64,000 nucleotides of DNA from Apteryx mantelli (lineage: Eukaryota > Chordata > Aves > Apterygiformes > Apterygidae): positions 16,831,207 through 16,895,206 of the forward strand of contig NC_089983.1 in NCBI RefSeq assembly GCF_036417845.1. The letters run 5' to 3'. Shown in pieces: positions 1 through 43,960 of the stretch (position 1 is the first letter of the stretch; each line of letters starts with the position of its first letter). A program made the translations under genes and the position numbers. Below the pieces are notes generated by a model. That model made no database searches. It had not been told where the DNA came from and worked only from the letters and a program-made list of their open reading frames with translations.

Positions 1-30528
<30,528 letters not shown>

Positions 30529-33095
30529 TACACTAACCACAGTGCCCAGCTCGTTGGACTTTGTGGATCTGTCTTCTCAAAGAATGAACGAACATTTGTA
30601 TTGGATTTCCTAGAGGAGAATTGTTTCATGATGCAATTCAGATAATGAGATTCCATGAATGAGCTTATGAAGTGATTGAACACATTGTGGCAGTGGCAGA
30701 ATCCTCTACAGTGACACTAGAGTGTGCCTGATGTGCAGGGAAAGCCAAGTCTTGCAATCCACCGTTTTTCAGGACTGCCAAACTTTTTCTGTTTGTGTTC
30801 CGAAAAAACAAGAAATGCGATCCTGTGTTGTGATCAACATGGCTACAGCAAGACTGACGTACCTGAAAACTGGATTTCACCAAAGGCGTTGAATATAAAA
30901 TGCAAGTCAAAATGTGAAATCATTCAGCCCCCCCCCCGCCACTAAATTAGCGAAAAATCACACAATAGACTTTTTTTGAAAGATTCGTAAAGGTACATTA
31001 TTATATGCCATATGTTATAATAGAATATCCAGTACTTGCTATACCTAAGACTACGAGTGCCTGCATGGTGTGCACCATAGATTTCAGCTTCCTGGGGCAG
31101 AAGTGAATTGGAAGGACCACCTGCAGCAAAGGATGTCACGACAACGGCTTGCTAAAAGGAGGTTTGTGGAATTGTATATGCAAGTGGTGTGTATGGCAAA
31201 AAATGAGCTGTTATAAAATGAACTTAACAACATAATAAGACAGATTTTATGCTTTATACTGCATGGAAACTATTTTAAGAAGAAACTAGCAATTTATCAC
31301 AGCATATCAGGAAAAATCCTTACACAGTGACTTCTGTTTATTTTTATAGGTTCATTATATTATGTTTCTTAGAGTGTAAACAGGAAACAAGCAAACTAAA
31401 ATGCTATTTCTGTTTTTGTCACTTTCCATGCTTAAACAGGCATTGTGCTAGTGTTTATTCTTTAAGCACTCTCAAGGGAAAAAAATGCCTTTTATTTTTA
31501 TAAGGGTAAAAAAACTCCCAAAATATTTTGCACTGAATGTACCAAAGTTGAAGGGACATTATGATCTGACTGACAGCAAACTGCATCACTCTCAAGTATC
31601 TATAAAAATGCTTAGGAACCAGGCTTTCTTCACGGTGCCATGTCTATAGATATCAGGACTGTGCACATAAGTAATAATTTTATAATATTTACTATATGTG
31701 ATATTGTAATATGCATTTATTTTAAATGCATCTGGGTCATTTTTCATGCATTGGATAACTTAATGTAATGGAGTTTAATACAGATATTTCATACATTCCC
31801 CGCAACTTTTTATTTGTACAGCACCATAAAACACTAGCTCATTTGGAAATCCATGAGCAACCTACTTTAAGGTGAACCACTGATCATAATGCCACTGTCC
31901 CATATCAGTGAACACCTACAAGATGTAAACTGTTCATAGTCTTTTTAAGCTTGCATTTTCACTGATAAGTAGTTTTCTTATCAAGTGTTATTTGAATGAG
32001 TTCTTTTTTTATCAAATGCATATCAAATGCTGCATGGACACCAATTTATTTATGCTTACTTTTGCCGAAATACACAAGGCTTGCTTGTATCCATTTTTGG
32101 TACTTTCCTCCAGATGGTCATGTGGAACATGTACACAGCTGCGCGCGGCTTCTTGTACAGTTGCTGAGATTCAGTACATCCAGCATATTTAAAAAATTCA
32201 GAAAGTTGCACTTGGATACTGGATGACAAGAACATGAAGCTAGCTTTATGCTGGTCCTCCTGATAGCCCTGAAGCACAGCAAGCGCTGTTTCATGGGAGA
32301 AGTAGGTTTTGAAGTAAACTTAACATGCTCATTTTGGAGACTCTGGAAGGGGCACCTCGAGGAAGTATCCTACTCCTTTCTGTGGGAGTGTTTTCCTATG
32401 GAGGTGAACATCACTGAAGATGTTGTCAGCAGAGGCTGCCGTTCTACCCTCCAAGTCAGAAGGCAGGTGCAATTGTGGTGGTGGTGGCAGCAAAGACTGA
32501 GGAAACCCATCAGGCTTACTGAGTAAATGCTACCTCTGCAAAGGAAAACCCACTTGCAAAATCAGAAAGCAAGCATCCTTTGATTTCAGGAAAAACTCAG
32601 CTTCTGCATGACATCTGGGACTCACTCAAGTAACACAAGTTTTCTTACGCTACTTCTGGCTGGTGTGAAGTAGCAAAGGAAAATCCAAACATGTCATCCT
32701 ACTTTCACACATATACTTATCAGTCTTCGCTAAGATTGCATGTCACAGGTGTTAGTGCACATCTTGAGCAGTAGGCAAATTCACTTTTCATCACGTCACT
32801 CCAGCATGGCTTGTTTCATACGGTCAATTCATTGAGTAGCTGAAACTTTGGCACTCAGAGCAGAATGCAACTTTTGCTTGGTTGAGGGACAGCAGAATTT
32901 TGATTTTACAATACTGTTATCTGTGGTCTAAGAAGGTGATTTCCCAGGTGGAAACTGTATCTACGAGCTTTGAACCAGAAACTCTTTGGAATGAAAAGTT
33001 TAAATATTTGGCACAAAAGAAGTTTATACTAGTCTGTCTTTAAGTTATGCTTTTGTACAAATCAGAAATAATAAATGCATCTGTCAATTTTTATT
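30529..33095 (+). other. HECW2: HECW2 3' untranslated region (minimum extent)
   Basis: From the stop codon to the first good AATAAA (33070-33075). It includes a C9 run at about 30930-30938 and long AT-rich stretches with ATTTA-type elements. The real 3' UTR may be longer, since mammalian HECW2 messages are long and further AATAAA hexamers occur downstream (for example 36773-36778). No coding frame of note. Confidence 0.6.
33070..33075 (+). terminator. HECW2: Polyadenylation signal AATAAA (probable HECW2)
   Basis: Canonical hexamer in an AU-rich context (aataataaatgc), followed by T- and TG-containing sequence at 33090-33125 that could be the downstream element. It is the first clear signal after the HECW2 stop. 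Confidence 0.55.
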
Positions 33096-33215
33096 TAAAT
33101 CTACCACACACATTTGTTCTGTATTTATGCATATACAAATAATTGAAGTTAGTTGTCATAATCCAGGATTTTGTAAAGATTTGACAAGATCACCAGTGCG
33201 GCAGGTGAAAGTTTT

Positions 33216-33233
33216 AAAAAAAAAAAAAAAAAA
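33216..33233. repeat. A18 homopolymer
   Basis: Eighteen consecutive A, about 140 bases after the probable HECW2 poly(A) signal. It could be a retroposed tail or simple slippage; no element body with target-site duplication was recognised before it. Confidence 0.8.
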
Positions 33234-33339
33234 GTCTGGAATTCATGTAGCATTAGAACTGAGAAAGACTAAGGAAAAGCTGCTGCTTCCTCCCTTGCTG
33301 CCAACATCATGTGTGGGATGCCGGAAAAATGCTTTCTGA

Positions 33340-34070
33340 AAGTGCTGAGAAGTTGGCTGCCCAGAAATGGCTCCCAAGGTTGCCTCGAGCGCTTGGCTGG
33401 CGCCCTCTGATACTGTGAGCAACGCTGGCGCTCTAAAGAGATGAGTAGTGGGAAAGCATAGGAAATGAAGCCTGAGCTTTTCCACATACCCGCATCTTCG
33501 GCTCCTGACTGGAAGAGTCTCCCTTCCGTGTGAGAAGCCATTCCCATTAAACGTTTCTCCGAGTGAAAAACAACTTTCGTGTCCTGCAGACGAGTGCAGC
33601 GAGCAACCATGGGGCTTTAGCTTATGACGTGCAGTGGCAGGCACAAGGGTCCCGAATAGAGAGAGACCGAGAAGCCTTCCCAAAACACTCTGTCTCCTCA
33701 GACCTTTTCCAGCTGGCGCCAAGGAGCTTCGCGTTTAGGGAGGAAGCAAACCGGGCTGCATGGAACAGGCAACAGCTTCCCTTCAGCTACAGCGCGGTGA
33801 CGGCTGGCGCTCGTGTAACCCGCAGCATCTCCGTCAGTCTGGCTGGGGAGTGCCCACCGGAATTCAGGTGAGGTGCCTGTGTTTCCCACTCTGCCAGAAA
33901 TGGCACTGCTAGCCTGAAAGCGCCCATGAGCCCGGGCAGCCTGCGTGGCCGGGCTGTCTGCACGGTGCCGGCCGGCACCTCCGTCCCTGGCGCCCGGGCA
34001 CTCAGCCCACCTTGGTCTTGGGTGTGCGCCCCGCGCAGGCACAGCGTCCCCAGGCGAGCAGAGGTGCATT
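33340..34070. promoter_or_regulatory. GC-richer intergenic patch with donor-like sites (possible promoter or lncRNA first exon)
   Basis: The patch is clearly richer in G+C and CpG than its AT-rich surroundings, most so at 33900-34060. It contains gcgccctctg at 33400-33409, whose reverse complement resembles the core of a CTCF site although the CCA half is poor. A strong donor-like CAG|gtgagg occurs at 33865-33873 and a second donor-like gcag|gtagga at about 34241, just beyond the patch. This could be a first exon of a non-coding transcript or a distal promoter. No TATA box or known transcript supports it. Confidence 0.3.
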
Positions 34071-37000
34071 TACACATTTGGTGCTACCAGTGATCGATTT
34101 AACTGTAACACTGCTAAATACACTGGAAAAGCTGGTGATCAGTGAACTTGGGCGATGCGTCACCTCCTAGAGCAAGCAGTCACCCATTCAAAGTCTGCAA
34201 GGCAGAAGGAGTCACCTTAGCAGTGTTTGCACCCAGCGCAGGTAGGAGATGGCCATCGGTTACGTGTGCAACACCGTCAGTTGCAGGTTGCAGATTAACC
34301 TGTGAAAGGATTCTCATAATCCGGAATAAATTCCGATGTAATACATAATATAATTCTGCTGACTGGAAACCCCTCCACACACACAAACCATCAGGTGTTC
34401 CTTGGTATTCTTCAAACAATTCCCTTTTTGTTTTCAAAAAAATTTTCTTTATCAATGCTGCAAACCTGCCATAAAAAGAGAGAATAGAATAGGGGTTAGA
34501 GAATATCTAGGGTGAAATCCATCTGAGTACACAGGCCTGCTGGGCACTACATAAACTCCACATTAAAGCTGTTAACCTCAGGTCATACAGTATATGGTAA
34601 ATGCATGTAATCTTCAAGGAAACTGCAAATCTAGGGAGCAGCATGCTGGCAGGACATCAGACAAACTTTCTGGCATGAGGTAAACTGGCAGAGCACTGGA
34701 CTGGTAGTTTGCTCATTTTTAATTATAGGAAAGAAAACAGTTTTGTCATTTCCTCTGTATTTTTAATCCTCTTAAAGTCCCCCAAAAGCTTGCTTCTGAA
34801 GCATTAGGAACAGTATCATCTGCTTGCTCTATGTAATCTCAGTATTAATTGCAGGGGTTTACTGAGTGGCTCCAGTGTTAACCGCCGATGGTCCTGGAGA
34901 TTTTTACAAGCACCTTGTCTGGGACGGAGGGGATTCTTACTCACAAAACAGAGATCTGTGCTAGCTGTGTTGGAGTAGCCTATATAAGTTCATTTCCCAT
35001 AATATAAAGCTAGTTAATCCTTTTCAGCTATTGGAACTTATTTGTATTAAATCATACTAGTAACTATGTTTATGTTGCCACTGATTTTATGTGGAAGGGT
35101 AATTTATTCCTATTAACACTAATGGGAATTAAGCAATAAGTATTGTCTCCAGTCATAAGATTACAGACTTTTGCCTTAACGTGAACCTTACAATATTAAT
35201 CCTCAGCCGCCACTGTTATTTCCCTTTCTCATCCATTGCTCACCACCTTCAAAAGGGAAGCAAATTCTACTCCAAGCAAAATTTCAGAGTAATTACTCAA
35301 ACCTGCTTTCTTAAACTGTTGTTTGCATTTTGCCTCTACTATGCAGGCCAAAAGAGAACTCCAAAAATATTCAGGGCTGACGAGCTGATATGTTGCAAGT
35401 AAAAAACCTTTACAATGTTATTAGCACAACCACAGTGGCTGCTTTAGAACTAATCTAACCTTTTGCCTAGATATTTTAACATAAGAAAGAGTTTAGGGGG
35501 TTAAATTTGAAATTGCTTGTCTGCTGGAAAGATAAATATACATTGAACAAATATTAGGAAAAAAACTTTATTGAAAAGACAGCAAGGTTAAAAGCCTTTT
35601 TACAACCCTTTTTTCTAACTAATAAGATGCAAAATCATTAAGCTGAACTTATAAAAGTAAAATATCATTTTCATAGCATGTGTTGGTTTTTAATTTAAAG
35701 GAAGGTATTGTTAAGGTCAAAACTTCATTTGGGACCCTATTTTGTCAGCTTTGCTCAGTGTCATGTTATGTCATAGGTATTTTTAGGTAAACTCATAATT
35801 AATTTGAGAGGTCTATTTAAAATCAGTGATGTTATAACTTTACTGCTCCGAAAGACTCCTCCTGACTGTAAGTAAAAGGATGATGGTCAAGGATTCCTCT
35901 GGAACGGTGACAGTCTATTGGCATATCTGTATGTATTCAAAGTGCCATTGACATATCCCCTGAGGGCTATTTGAAACAGTGACTGTGCTCATTAATTAGC
36001 CCCCTTCTGAATCAATAATCAGCATTTTGAACTTGTTTCCATTATGCACCAACTGTGGTTAGATGGTATCACAGAATAATAAAAAATTTTAATTGCAGAT
36101 GTATTGTAACAAATCTCTTAAAGTTATGGTGAATACAACATGGAGCCAAGCTATGTTTGTTTGAATTCTTAATCCTTTTAAAAAAAACTTATGAATAATG
36201 GAAATTATATTTTGTTTTTCAGTACACAGTTATTTTATTCTTAGTCCATTCAGAAACTTATCAAAGAGCCCCTACTAGAAAAAGCCCCATATGCTGAGAG
36301 TGGGTTTACTAAGCACTCAGGAGGCACACTGTTCCACTAATTTAACATAGTTTTGTGCTAATCTCAAGGTAATCAGTTTTTAAATGTATAGGCCTACAAT
36401 ATTCCAGAAGATTCTCGTGTCCCTTTTTCTGGGCTGCTTTCCAAAGGCCGTCCTCTCCCTTTCAATTGCACATAATCCTACAATCACCCTGAGAGAAACA
36501 CTGGCCACCTACGCTAACTGTAACTATAGTATCAGAGTAAGATTGTGCTTTCATTTACTTTTCTATCAAGTTAAGCTGGTCTCCTTTGCAACAAGAGTAG
36601 CTCCCAGCAGTCCAAAGAGTCAAGAGCCTAAGAGTTGCTCTGAAATCTAGATCTCGTGCGTGATTTAAGAACAAAGATCTCTTCATCCAATAGTCATAAA
36701 GTTATTTAGAAAACAAATACTTGATAAGGTATCCAGTGGTCAGATGTCCTTTGACTTTGGTTTTGCAAAGTTAATAAAGAGGCAGGGGATTTTTCTTGCA
36801 AAGTTTTCTATCTCCAGAACTTCCCCCGCTTGCTGCTAGCAGGCTTTTGGCAGGACGCGCAAGTAGCCCTCACAGCGGGCAGGTCAGGGCTCGTGGAACA
36901 GCCGCTGAGGCAGGGAGCTGCTACTTCAGCGCAGACCTGCCCTTCCCCAGCTGGAGGCTGTCATCTTGCAGCCCTTGAGATGGGTTTCTTCCAAAATGTA

Positions 37001-38082
37001 GTTCATGTCTCCATTTCCTGTTAATAGCAATACGGGCAGCTCCTGACATAGCCTACTGACGTATCTGTTCAGCATCTCTCATTTTAAATCAAGAAAATTA
37101 TGATTTTTATAGCTAGAAATACTGACTCCATTAACTTGTCTAATAGTATGAGTCTAGGTAATAAAAAAAGATTTTGCTCAGACATCATATTCGATTGCAG
37201 TGCTGACTGCAGTCAGACATTGGAGCTGAGTAATTTTAAAATAGATTCCTGTATGAATAAACAAATAAATCTCTGAAGCCTCATAATTTATGCTAAAGCA
37301 GGACTGTAATTGTAGGCGTTGTAATGATAAGATATGGTAGTTCCACATAGAAGGTACGGCATATAAAATGCAGTCAGGGAAGAGTGCTAGAGTGAAAACA
37401 AGATTGGAAGAGTAGGGACAGAAATAGGATTAGCCTTTGCAAATAGTGTGTAGGACATTGAACAGTGCTGAGCACTGCTTATACAATGGGATAGATAGAT
37501 ACCTTTTGCTTGAAAATTAAGGTAATATACCCAGGAAAAATGACTGTTAATCCTGAATTACAGTAATGTTGCCTCCACTGCAAGGTATATTTTAGCTAAT
37601 CTTTAAATTTTCAGAATCTAAACTAGAAGATCAGAAAAATAATTTCTCTGTTGGTTGTTTTTGTCTTTTTGGTTTTGTTTTTTTAATTGGACTACACAAG
37701 AAAATGAAGGCTTCTAAATAAAATAAGGGTGGTGTCTGGAAGTCTTATTTATTTTTGTTTTTACAATTATTGTGTTTATTACTAGCTGTATTGGCAAGCT
37801 AATCGGTATCTGATAGAAAGTTAAATCATTACTACTAATTGTTACTTTAATTCTAAATGTAATGGGCCAAATCCTAACAATCTGACATTTAGATGTGTGA
37901 AAATGTACATGCTTATTTTAGCTGGTTGGGTTTTGTGTTACGGTTGCATAAGAACCATGAATTTCTACCAAGAGGTTTTTTTGTCATTCTGGAATTGATG
38001 TGAAGTTTCTAAAGCATATTTTAGGTGATAATGCAATGACTTAGTTGGCTTTGGCCAAATCTCACGCTCTAGTGACATCATC

Positions 38083-38098
38083 AAAAAAAAAAAAAAAA
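38083..38098. repeat. A16 homopolymer
   Basis: Sixteen A in intergenic DNA; no identifiable retroposon body alongside. Confidence 0.8.
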
Positions 38099-41000
38099 CT
38101 GAGTAAGAAGTTAGGAAGAATTTCAGGATCTGGTTCTTTACCTAAAAACCAAGACATTTGGAGGAAGTTGAGTATAGAAGTCAAAAGAAGAATTCTTTGC
38201 AAGTTTTCTTCTTCAACATGGTAACGGAGGTGGTAGGAGTTTCATATAAACGTTAAGCCCCAAACTAGAAGATGACTAGTATGTTGGACCCTAATGCTTC
38301 AATAGTTGCATACAGCAGGACATTTTCCTGCAATGAGTCTACAACACTCAGGAGACTGCTGTTTATTATCAGCATTGCAGGGAGGAAGAATTTTAATGAT
38401 AATAAGTACAAAAATCATCTTAGGAGGATGCTTTTTCTTTGTACTCTGTTTTTCCTTGTATGGCATAACCTTGAGGGCATCCGTGAATCTGGATCAGCAA
38501 GGTTGCCTTTTGTATAAGAGACTGAACATTTATACTCATAAGGGCTGGTATAGTATGGAAAGGGAAAACTTTGGAGAAAAAGAAGGCACCAAGTTGAACA
38601 TTTGGTATGGAAATCTGGTGCCCCAAGTCATTCAGTATTCTTGTCCTTGTGAGGCTACATTTTTGGTTTTCAGTATGTTTGAAAGTGCATGTAGTTTTAC
38701 GAGTTTTTGTAGTGGGGATGCAGGCATCCAGAATCTAACAGGTATATAGGTGCATCTCCCTCATTTTTGACAATTACTTGATCTAATTTTATACCAAGTT
38801 CTTTGTTTTTAAAGAATTTCAGGCACTGAGAATATATAGTGTGTATTTATTTCTAAGCTTTAAGTAGAACACGTGGTGTATTTTTTAATCCTTTCCATAG
38901 TTTTCAGTTTAGTGTCCACAAGACTGTATATCAAATACAATACCAAGTTTTTCTATCTTTCTACGAGACAATTTAAGTTTCATCTGAATTTGGTATATGT
39001 CTCACAAAACACTAAATGGGGAAAATGTGCTTCAAGCATTAAGATGGTGTATGTCTTTTTCTCCATTTACATTGCATCACATTTCAATTTTTTTTCTTTG
39101 AGGCAGGGAGAGCAGATATGAAATGTGCTGAGTGTGTTACAGGGGCATTTCATTGTGCCTGGCTTCAAGGAATGTACTATAATGTTTGACTGCTCACAGA
39201 TTTGCATAATTATCTACTCAGTTGAATACAGGACTGTTGTGTTGTATTTCCTGTTATTCAAAAACATTTGGGGAAAAGATTTTTCTGTGTATAATTTTAT
39301 TTTCATACTGATATCTATTTTGTTTAAGACCATGTTTCATCATGAAATCACTTAATTCAAAATAAATCTTCTTACAAAATCCACATTGGAAATTTACTCT
39401 TTTATTGTGCCTCTGAATGTATCGTAACATCATTTTTAAAATGAGTACCCCTTTTCTATAGATCATTCTACATCATATGCAGCAGGTTAAAACATTTAGA
39501 GAATCCAAATGATACCCTTTCTTACATCACCTTTTCTAAATGACTTCTGGTGGCCTGCTGAGTTTGGCATGTTGCAAATCATCATTTTGGAAGCAGAGAA
39601 AATAAGGATTCTGCAACAATATGCATCCTAATTTGAACAAGAACTACATTTGAAACAAAGGCTATCATAAATTAAATGAACAAAGCATGAGATGCTACAA
39701 TTGACATGCTGGAGAAGCCCAAACTTCTCTACCTTTTGATGGAGTATCAGCTATGTTTTTTAAATCCCTGTAACTATAGCTAACTTTTGACACAGGAGTT
39801 GTTGAGCAGCATTTGAACAATTAGTCTCTCAATAAAAGTCAGTGGCCCCCACCAAATAATTCCTTCTGCTTTTGTAACAGATTAGGCTACTTCTAGTAAG
39901 AGATATTGGTCTTTATGTAGCATTTATTTGAGGATTCTTCCCACTGAGACGTAGTCCAATGAGACCTTTGTTCTAGAATGGTTAAAGTTGCTGCTTCTGC
40001 TATATTATGTTTTTCATAAATGCTCTTTTTAGAATCTAATATTAAAGCAGTATTTCTACTGTTTTTAAACTGCTTTTCTAGAAAGAAGTCTTGCACTACC
40101 TGCTAGCAGAAATGTGATGCAAGCTAACCTAAATCATTAAAGGGAAGCTGGTTTGGGAACAGAAGAGGCTTTGAGACTACCTTTCAGACTCGGTTCTCTG
40201 TTGTAGTTCCCGATTTCAGACTCCTAAGACCTTTTCAGTCAGATCTTTGATAACTGACACCACAACTGCCCACTTTCCCACCACTATCAAGATTGGAGTT
40301 TGTGTAAAGCTCGCGCAGGGTCACACTGAGGCAATTCTGCTAAGCAGTAACTGGGTGCAATAGTCTGTATTTGCCTGTTGCATGGAGGAGAGTTGCCTGC
40401 CTTTCGTTACTCATTTCCTGTGTGTGACTGTGGTGGGATTCTTGTAGAAATTTTGGCACCGGCAAAACCAGGCTTTTAAAAACACCTGTATTAAATAAAA
40501 ATATGATATTACCTTTGCGGGGGGAGGGGGGGGCAGATTCAATGACTAATTCATTTCCAGAACTACTGCAGATATGGCAGGAGATGCCACGCTGGTTAGG
40601 AGGGGCCTGTTGGAAATGTTACTTAGAGTATTTACTAAATGATGTTTATGTTATTCATACTGCTTAGAGTATTTTGTGTTAGGCATTTGGGATGTTAGGC
40701 TTCTTCAGCTAACAGTGCTGTCATAGATATGTTTGGGCCATGGGTAATCTCTATGGGTTTGTGGGTTTTTTTCTTTCTTATTTTATCCCCGCAGAATGAG
40801 AGAGAAAACATTCAGCCTCAGTATAGGAATATCACCCCTAAGAAGGGCAGTTTTAAGCTATAATCTGAGATGCACTGAATCAGCACACTTTTCTGCCAGC
40901 CTACTGTGTGTGGTGTCTGGCATGCCAACGCCATGCTCTTCCAGCAAGCAAACAACTGCAGGTACTTTGCATGACAACGATCACCCACATTGCGAGCAGA

Positions 41001-43049
41001 TTTGCTTTGCTGCTTGAAGGCTGCATTAGTAGAGGCAACGTATGGAAGACCTGGACCTTTTCCCATGACTTTTGAACTTCAGGACACTGCAGATGCTCAG
41101 GTAAGGTTTTGTTTTGCATGCAATATCACGTTAGTTAAGGACATACTGACTGCTTGTGGCTGTGCCACATGAAGATAGACTAACAGCTTTGTGGAATTAT
41201 TCTTTTGCCTCATGTTTTAAAGGCCTTTTTTGGTGCTACAGATTAAGATCTTGCCTTGCCAATGTCTTGTCAAAGCAGTTATTACAAACAAGTTGGGGAA
41301 GAAGTCTTGGAGAGTCTCAGCTTCCATTTATGTCGCTCTTAACTGGTCTTGTCTACTTGTCCTTCGCTGCAGCAACCGAGTTAGCTGCTGAAAGGGTGGG
41401 TTGCTGTCTATATGGTCCAAACTACATCAACCCCATGATAGGTCTGAGTTGAAATCAGCAATACTTGAGGGAATTCAGCTTTTTCTAAAAGGCTAGCTTC
41501 CTAAAGGACCTATGGCTCTGAACAAAATGAGCTGTATGTGACATCTTTGCCAAATGGATAACTGATCAAGACAAAATGGTTCCTTCTGTAAAAGCCTTTA
41601 AACAGAGCAAGAAGCCAGTGTTGTAATAGATAATTAAGGAAAGCAAGAGAAAGTTAGCGTTAAGAATAGGAATTCTGAAACTAACACATTTGGGGTAATT
41701 AAAAAATATCAGTTGATGACCTTCCCCCTAAATTCTAGTAGAACCAATTTTAAAAACAAACTAGTCAGATGCATGCATAATAATAAACATAGTTCATGAT
41801 CCTGCACTGTTGTAACCTTCACCCTACCATTCCCCCTTCTCCACCCTTTCTTTGTCATTCTCTGTTGTATCTAATTAAAATTCCAAAGTCCTCGGGGTGG
41901 AGTCCTGCCAATTATACCCTTCTGTAAAGTGCCATACGTGCTTCCATGGTATTATATAAACAGGTAACAAAGACTACAATAATACTCCCATGTCATAAAA
42001 TGTTTTTAGTATTTATTTAGCTTTCAGGACTTGAAGGGAGTGTACAGCAAATCCTGGCCCTGAAAGGATCCGTAAGGAGGCACAAACAGCTAAGGAGACA
42101 AACATAAGCACTGTCATTTATTTTTGGCACCATGTGCTATAATAACCTAAAGCATCTTAATTGCAGTCATCTTTTAATTTTACTCCTGTGGATCATTTGG
42201 TATGTCTGGAATGCTGCTTGCTTTTCATACTGTGCAAAGAACCTCAACAAAACGAGTCTTTTCCATGTATTGTACATTTTTATTTTATTTGGCAAAGCTA
42301 TTTGAAATCATGTTACAATGAAGAAAGTGTCTAGGTCGGAACTTTGTGCAGAGATGGCCAAGCTCGGTGAGAGAGAGTGAAGATTTGAGTCTGACTGTCA
42401 AAACCATCTACTACTCAAAATGCTAAAATTATAGATGAAAGGGCAAGTGAGTGGGAGTTACTTTTCAAAAGCAGCTCTTGTTCTTAGCAGGTGTATGTCA
42501 TTGTGCCAAATGCATGGTATAACATATTCTAAAGTCTTGTGCTTTCAATTTTTATCGAACTGCACCTGTTATTTATGATAAATTACGCCAATTAGTCTTA
42601 AGGTAAGTATTGCTGTGAAGCATGACTTAGATGCTGTCCTCTCCAAGCACGCAGCAATTAGCTATTTCGCTGGCAGTGCCAGGGCATAAACAGTATTAGC
42701 CCAGTAACTCCAAAGATGCACTGCTGAAAAGAAATGTATAACTCTTAAATGCACTCTCAGTTAGTATTATTGCCTTTAAGGCACATCTATTATGAAATGA
42801 ATGTTTGCAACCTTCCAGAGCAGCCGCCTGGTTGCTTCACAGTCTCACGGCAGGACCTGAGTTTGATGCACAAGCCAGGAGCAGCTCTTTCAGAACTCCT
42901 TTAAGCTCAGCGGGTTTGTAAAGAGTGCTGAAGGCTACTCTATAGCCTCAAAAAGGGTCCGAAAAAAACAAAATCGTAAATCTTCTGAAGTTTTTTCCCT
43001 GGTTTCCTCACGCTCTAAAGCCCTAAACTGCCATTAGCTGCATCACAGA

Positions 43050-43960
43050 GAGTCAAGGAGGCTTTTCCACGGTGCGTACTGTGAGGGGAGCAGGAGCTCT
43101 CCGTGCCGCTAAGCGCCAGCGCTTCGTTACCGCGGCCGCGGAGGAAACGTTACGGGCCCGCGGCCTCCCGCAGGCCGGCGCGCGGCCCAGCCCACCCCCT
43201 GCGTCCCGGCCAGCCCCGCCGCCGTGCCGGGGCCGGGCGCAGCCCTGCGAGGCGCCCGCGCTACCCGCGCGCCCCGGCCGCCCGCCGCGGAGAGACAAAA
43301 TGGCTCCCGCGGAGCTGCGCTCTCCCGGCGGCCGCGGTTCTCCATACCGCCGCGCCGCGCAGCGAGGGGGGGGGGGGGACTGCGCGCCGCGCGAGTCCCC
43401 CGCGCTGGCGGCACCTGCCGCCCCCGCCCCAACGCCAGCACCACCCCGTCCCGCCCCGGCTGCCTTCGAGACGCGAGAGTAGCCGGGTGGCGGCGCGCCC
43501 CATTGGGCGAGCGCCTGACCAACCGGCGGGGCAGACGGCTCCCTCAGCTCGGCGCGGATTGGCTCGCGGCTGCCGGAGTGGGCGGGCCGCGCTGGGCGCC
43601 GCCGGGGCAGCCACATCTGCCGGCCTGCGCTTTTCAAACGGCGGCGGCGGCGGTTGCGGCGGGGAGCGCGCCGGCCTGCAGCGCGCGGGCGGCTGTTACG
43701 GGGCGGCGGCGCGGGCGGGCTCGCCGGGCCCTCGTCGGAGCGCGGTGAGTGCCCGGGCGGGGCGCCGCGCCGCGTCGCGCCGGCTGCCCCCGCGGCCGCT
43801 TCCCGCGCGCTCGGGCGGCGGCCGCGGGGCGGGGGAGGCCGAGGCCGCGGCCGCGGCGGGGGCAGCGCTCCGGGGCAGCGTGGGGTGCGGCGGCTCGTAA
43901 CGTCCCGTTGCGCTGCGCCGCGCCGCCGGCCTCCGCGGCGCCTCTTCGCAGCCCCCAGCG
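43050..43960. promoter_or_regulatory. STK17B: CpG island, STK17B promoter
   Basis: About 900 bases of very GC-rich, CpG-dense DNA inside an AT-rich region, the usual mark of a vertebrate housekeeping-type promoter. Two inverted CCAAT boxes (ATTGG at 43502-43506 and 43558-43562) lie upstream of the likely first exon, and aaaatggctccc near 43298 resembles a YY1-type site. No TATA box was seen. Many long open frames on both strands here result from GC-rich composition. Position and the donor at 43745 tie it to STK17B, which starts about 2 kb downstream in translation. Confidence 0.85.
43640..43744 (+). other. STK17B: STK17B non-coding exon 1 (start approximate)
   Basis: The sequence GCGCG|gtgagt gives a strong donor at 43745 in the CpG island. 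Human STK17B also has a non-coding first exon before the ATG-bearing exon. The transcription start is a guess: 80-140 bases after the second CCAAT box, in the GGC-repeat-rich stretch. The 5' end could shift by 100 bases or more. Confidence 0.5.

Larger units (their letters stand above)
33096..43050. other. Intergenic region between HECW2 and STK17B
   Basis: About 10 kb with no gene that I can support. It holds an A18 run (33216-33233), a GC-richer patch (33340-34070), a smaller GC-richer patch (36820-36970), an A16 run (38083-38098) and a G-rich run (40519-40533). Open frames such as 38306-38749 have no motifs or conserved look. Part of the left side may be distal HECW2 3' UTR. Distal enhancers could lie here but cannot be seen from one sequence. 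Confidence 0.7.

Noticed and set aside
33243..33722. Minus-strand 159-codon open frame in the GC-richer intergenic patch
   Set aside because: Composition effect; no domain; other frames of the same patch are open too.
38306..38749. 147-codon open frame between HECW2 and STK17B
   Set aside because: Needs a non-standard start, shows no recognisable domain, and its flanks show no promoter or splice pattern.
40796..41017. Open frame preceded by an acceptor-like ccgcag
   Set aside because: A single acceptor-like site without a partner exon or recognisable peptide; a chance match.
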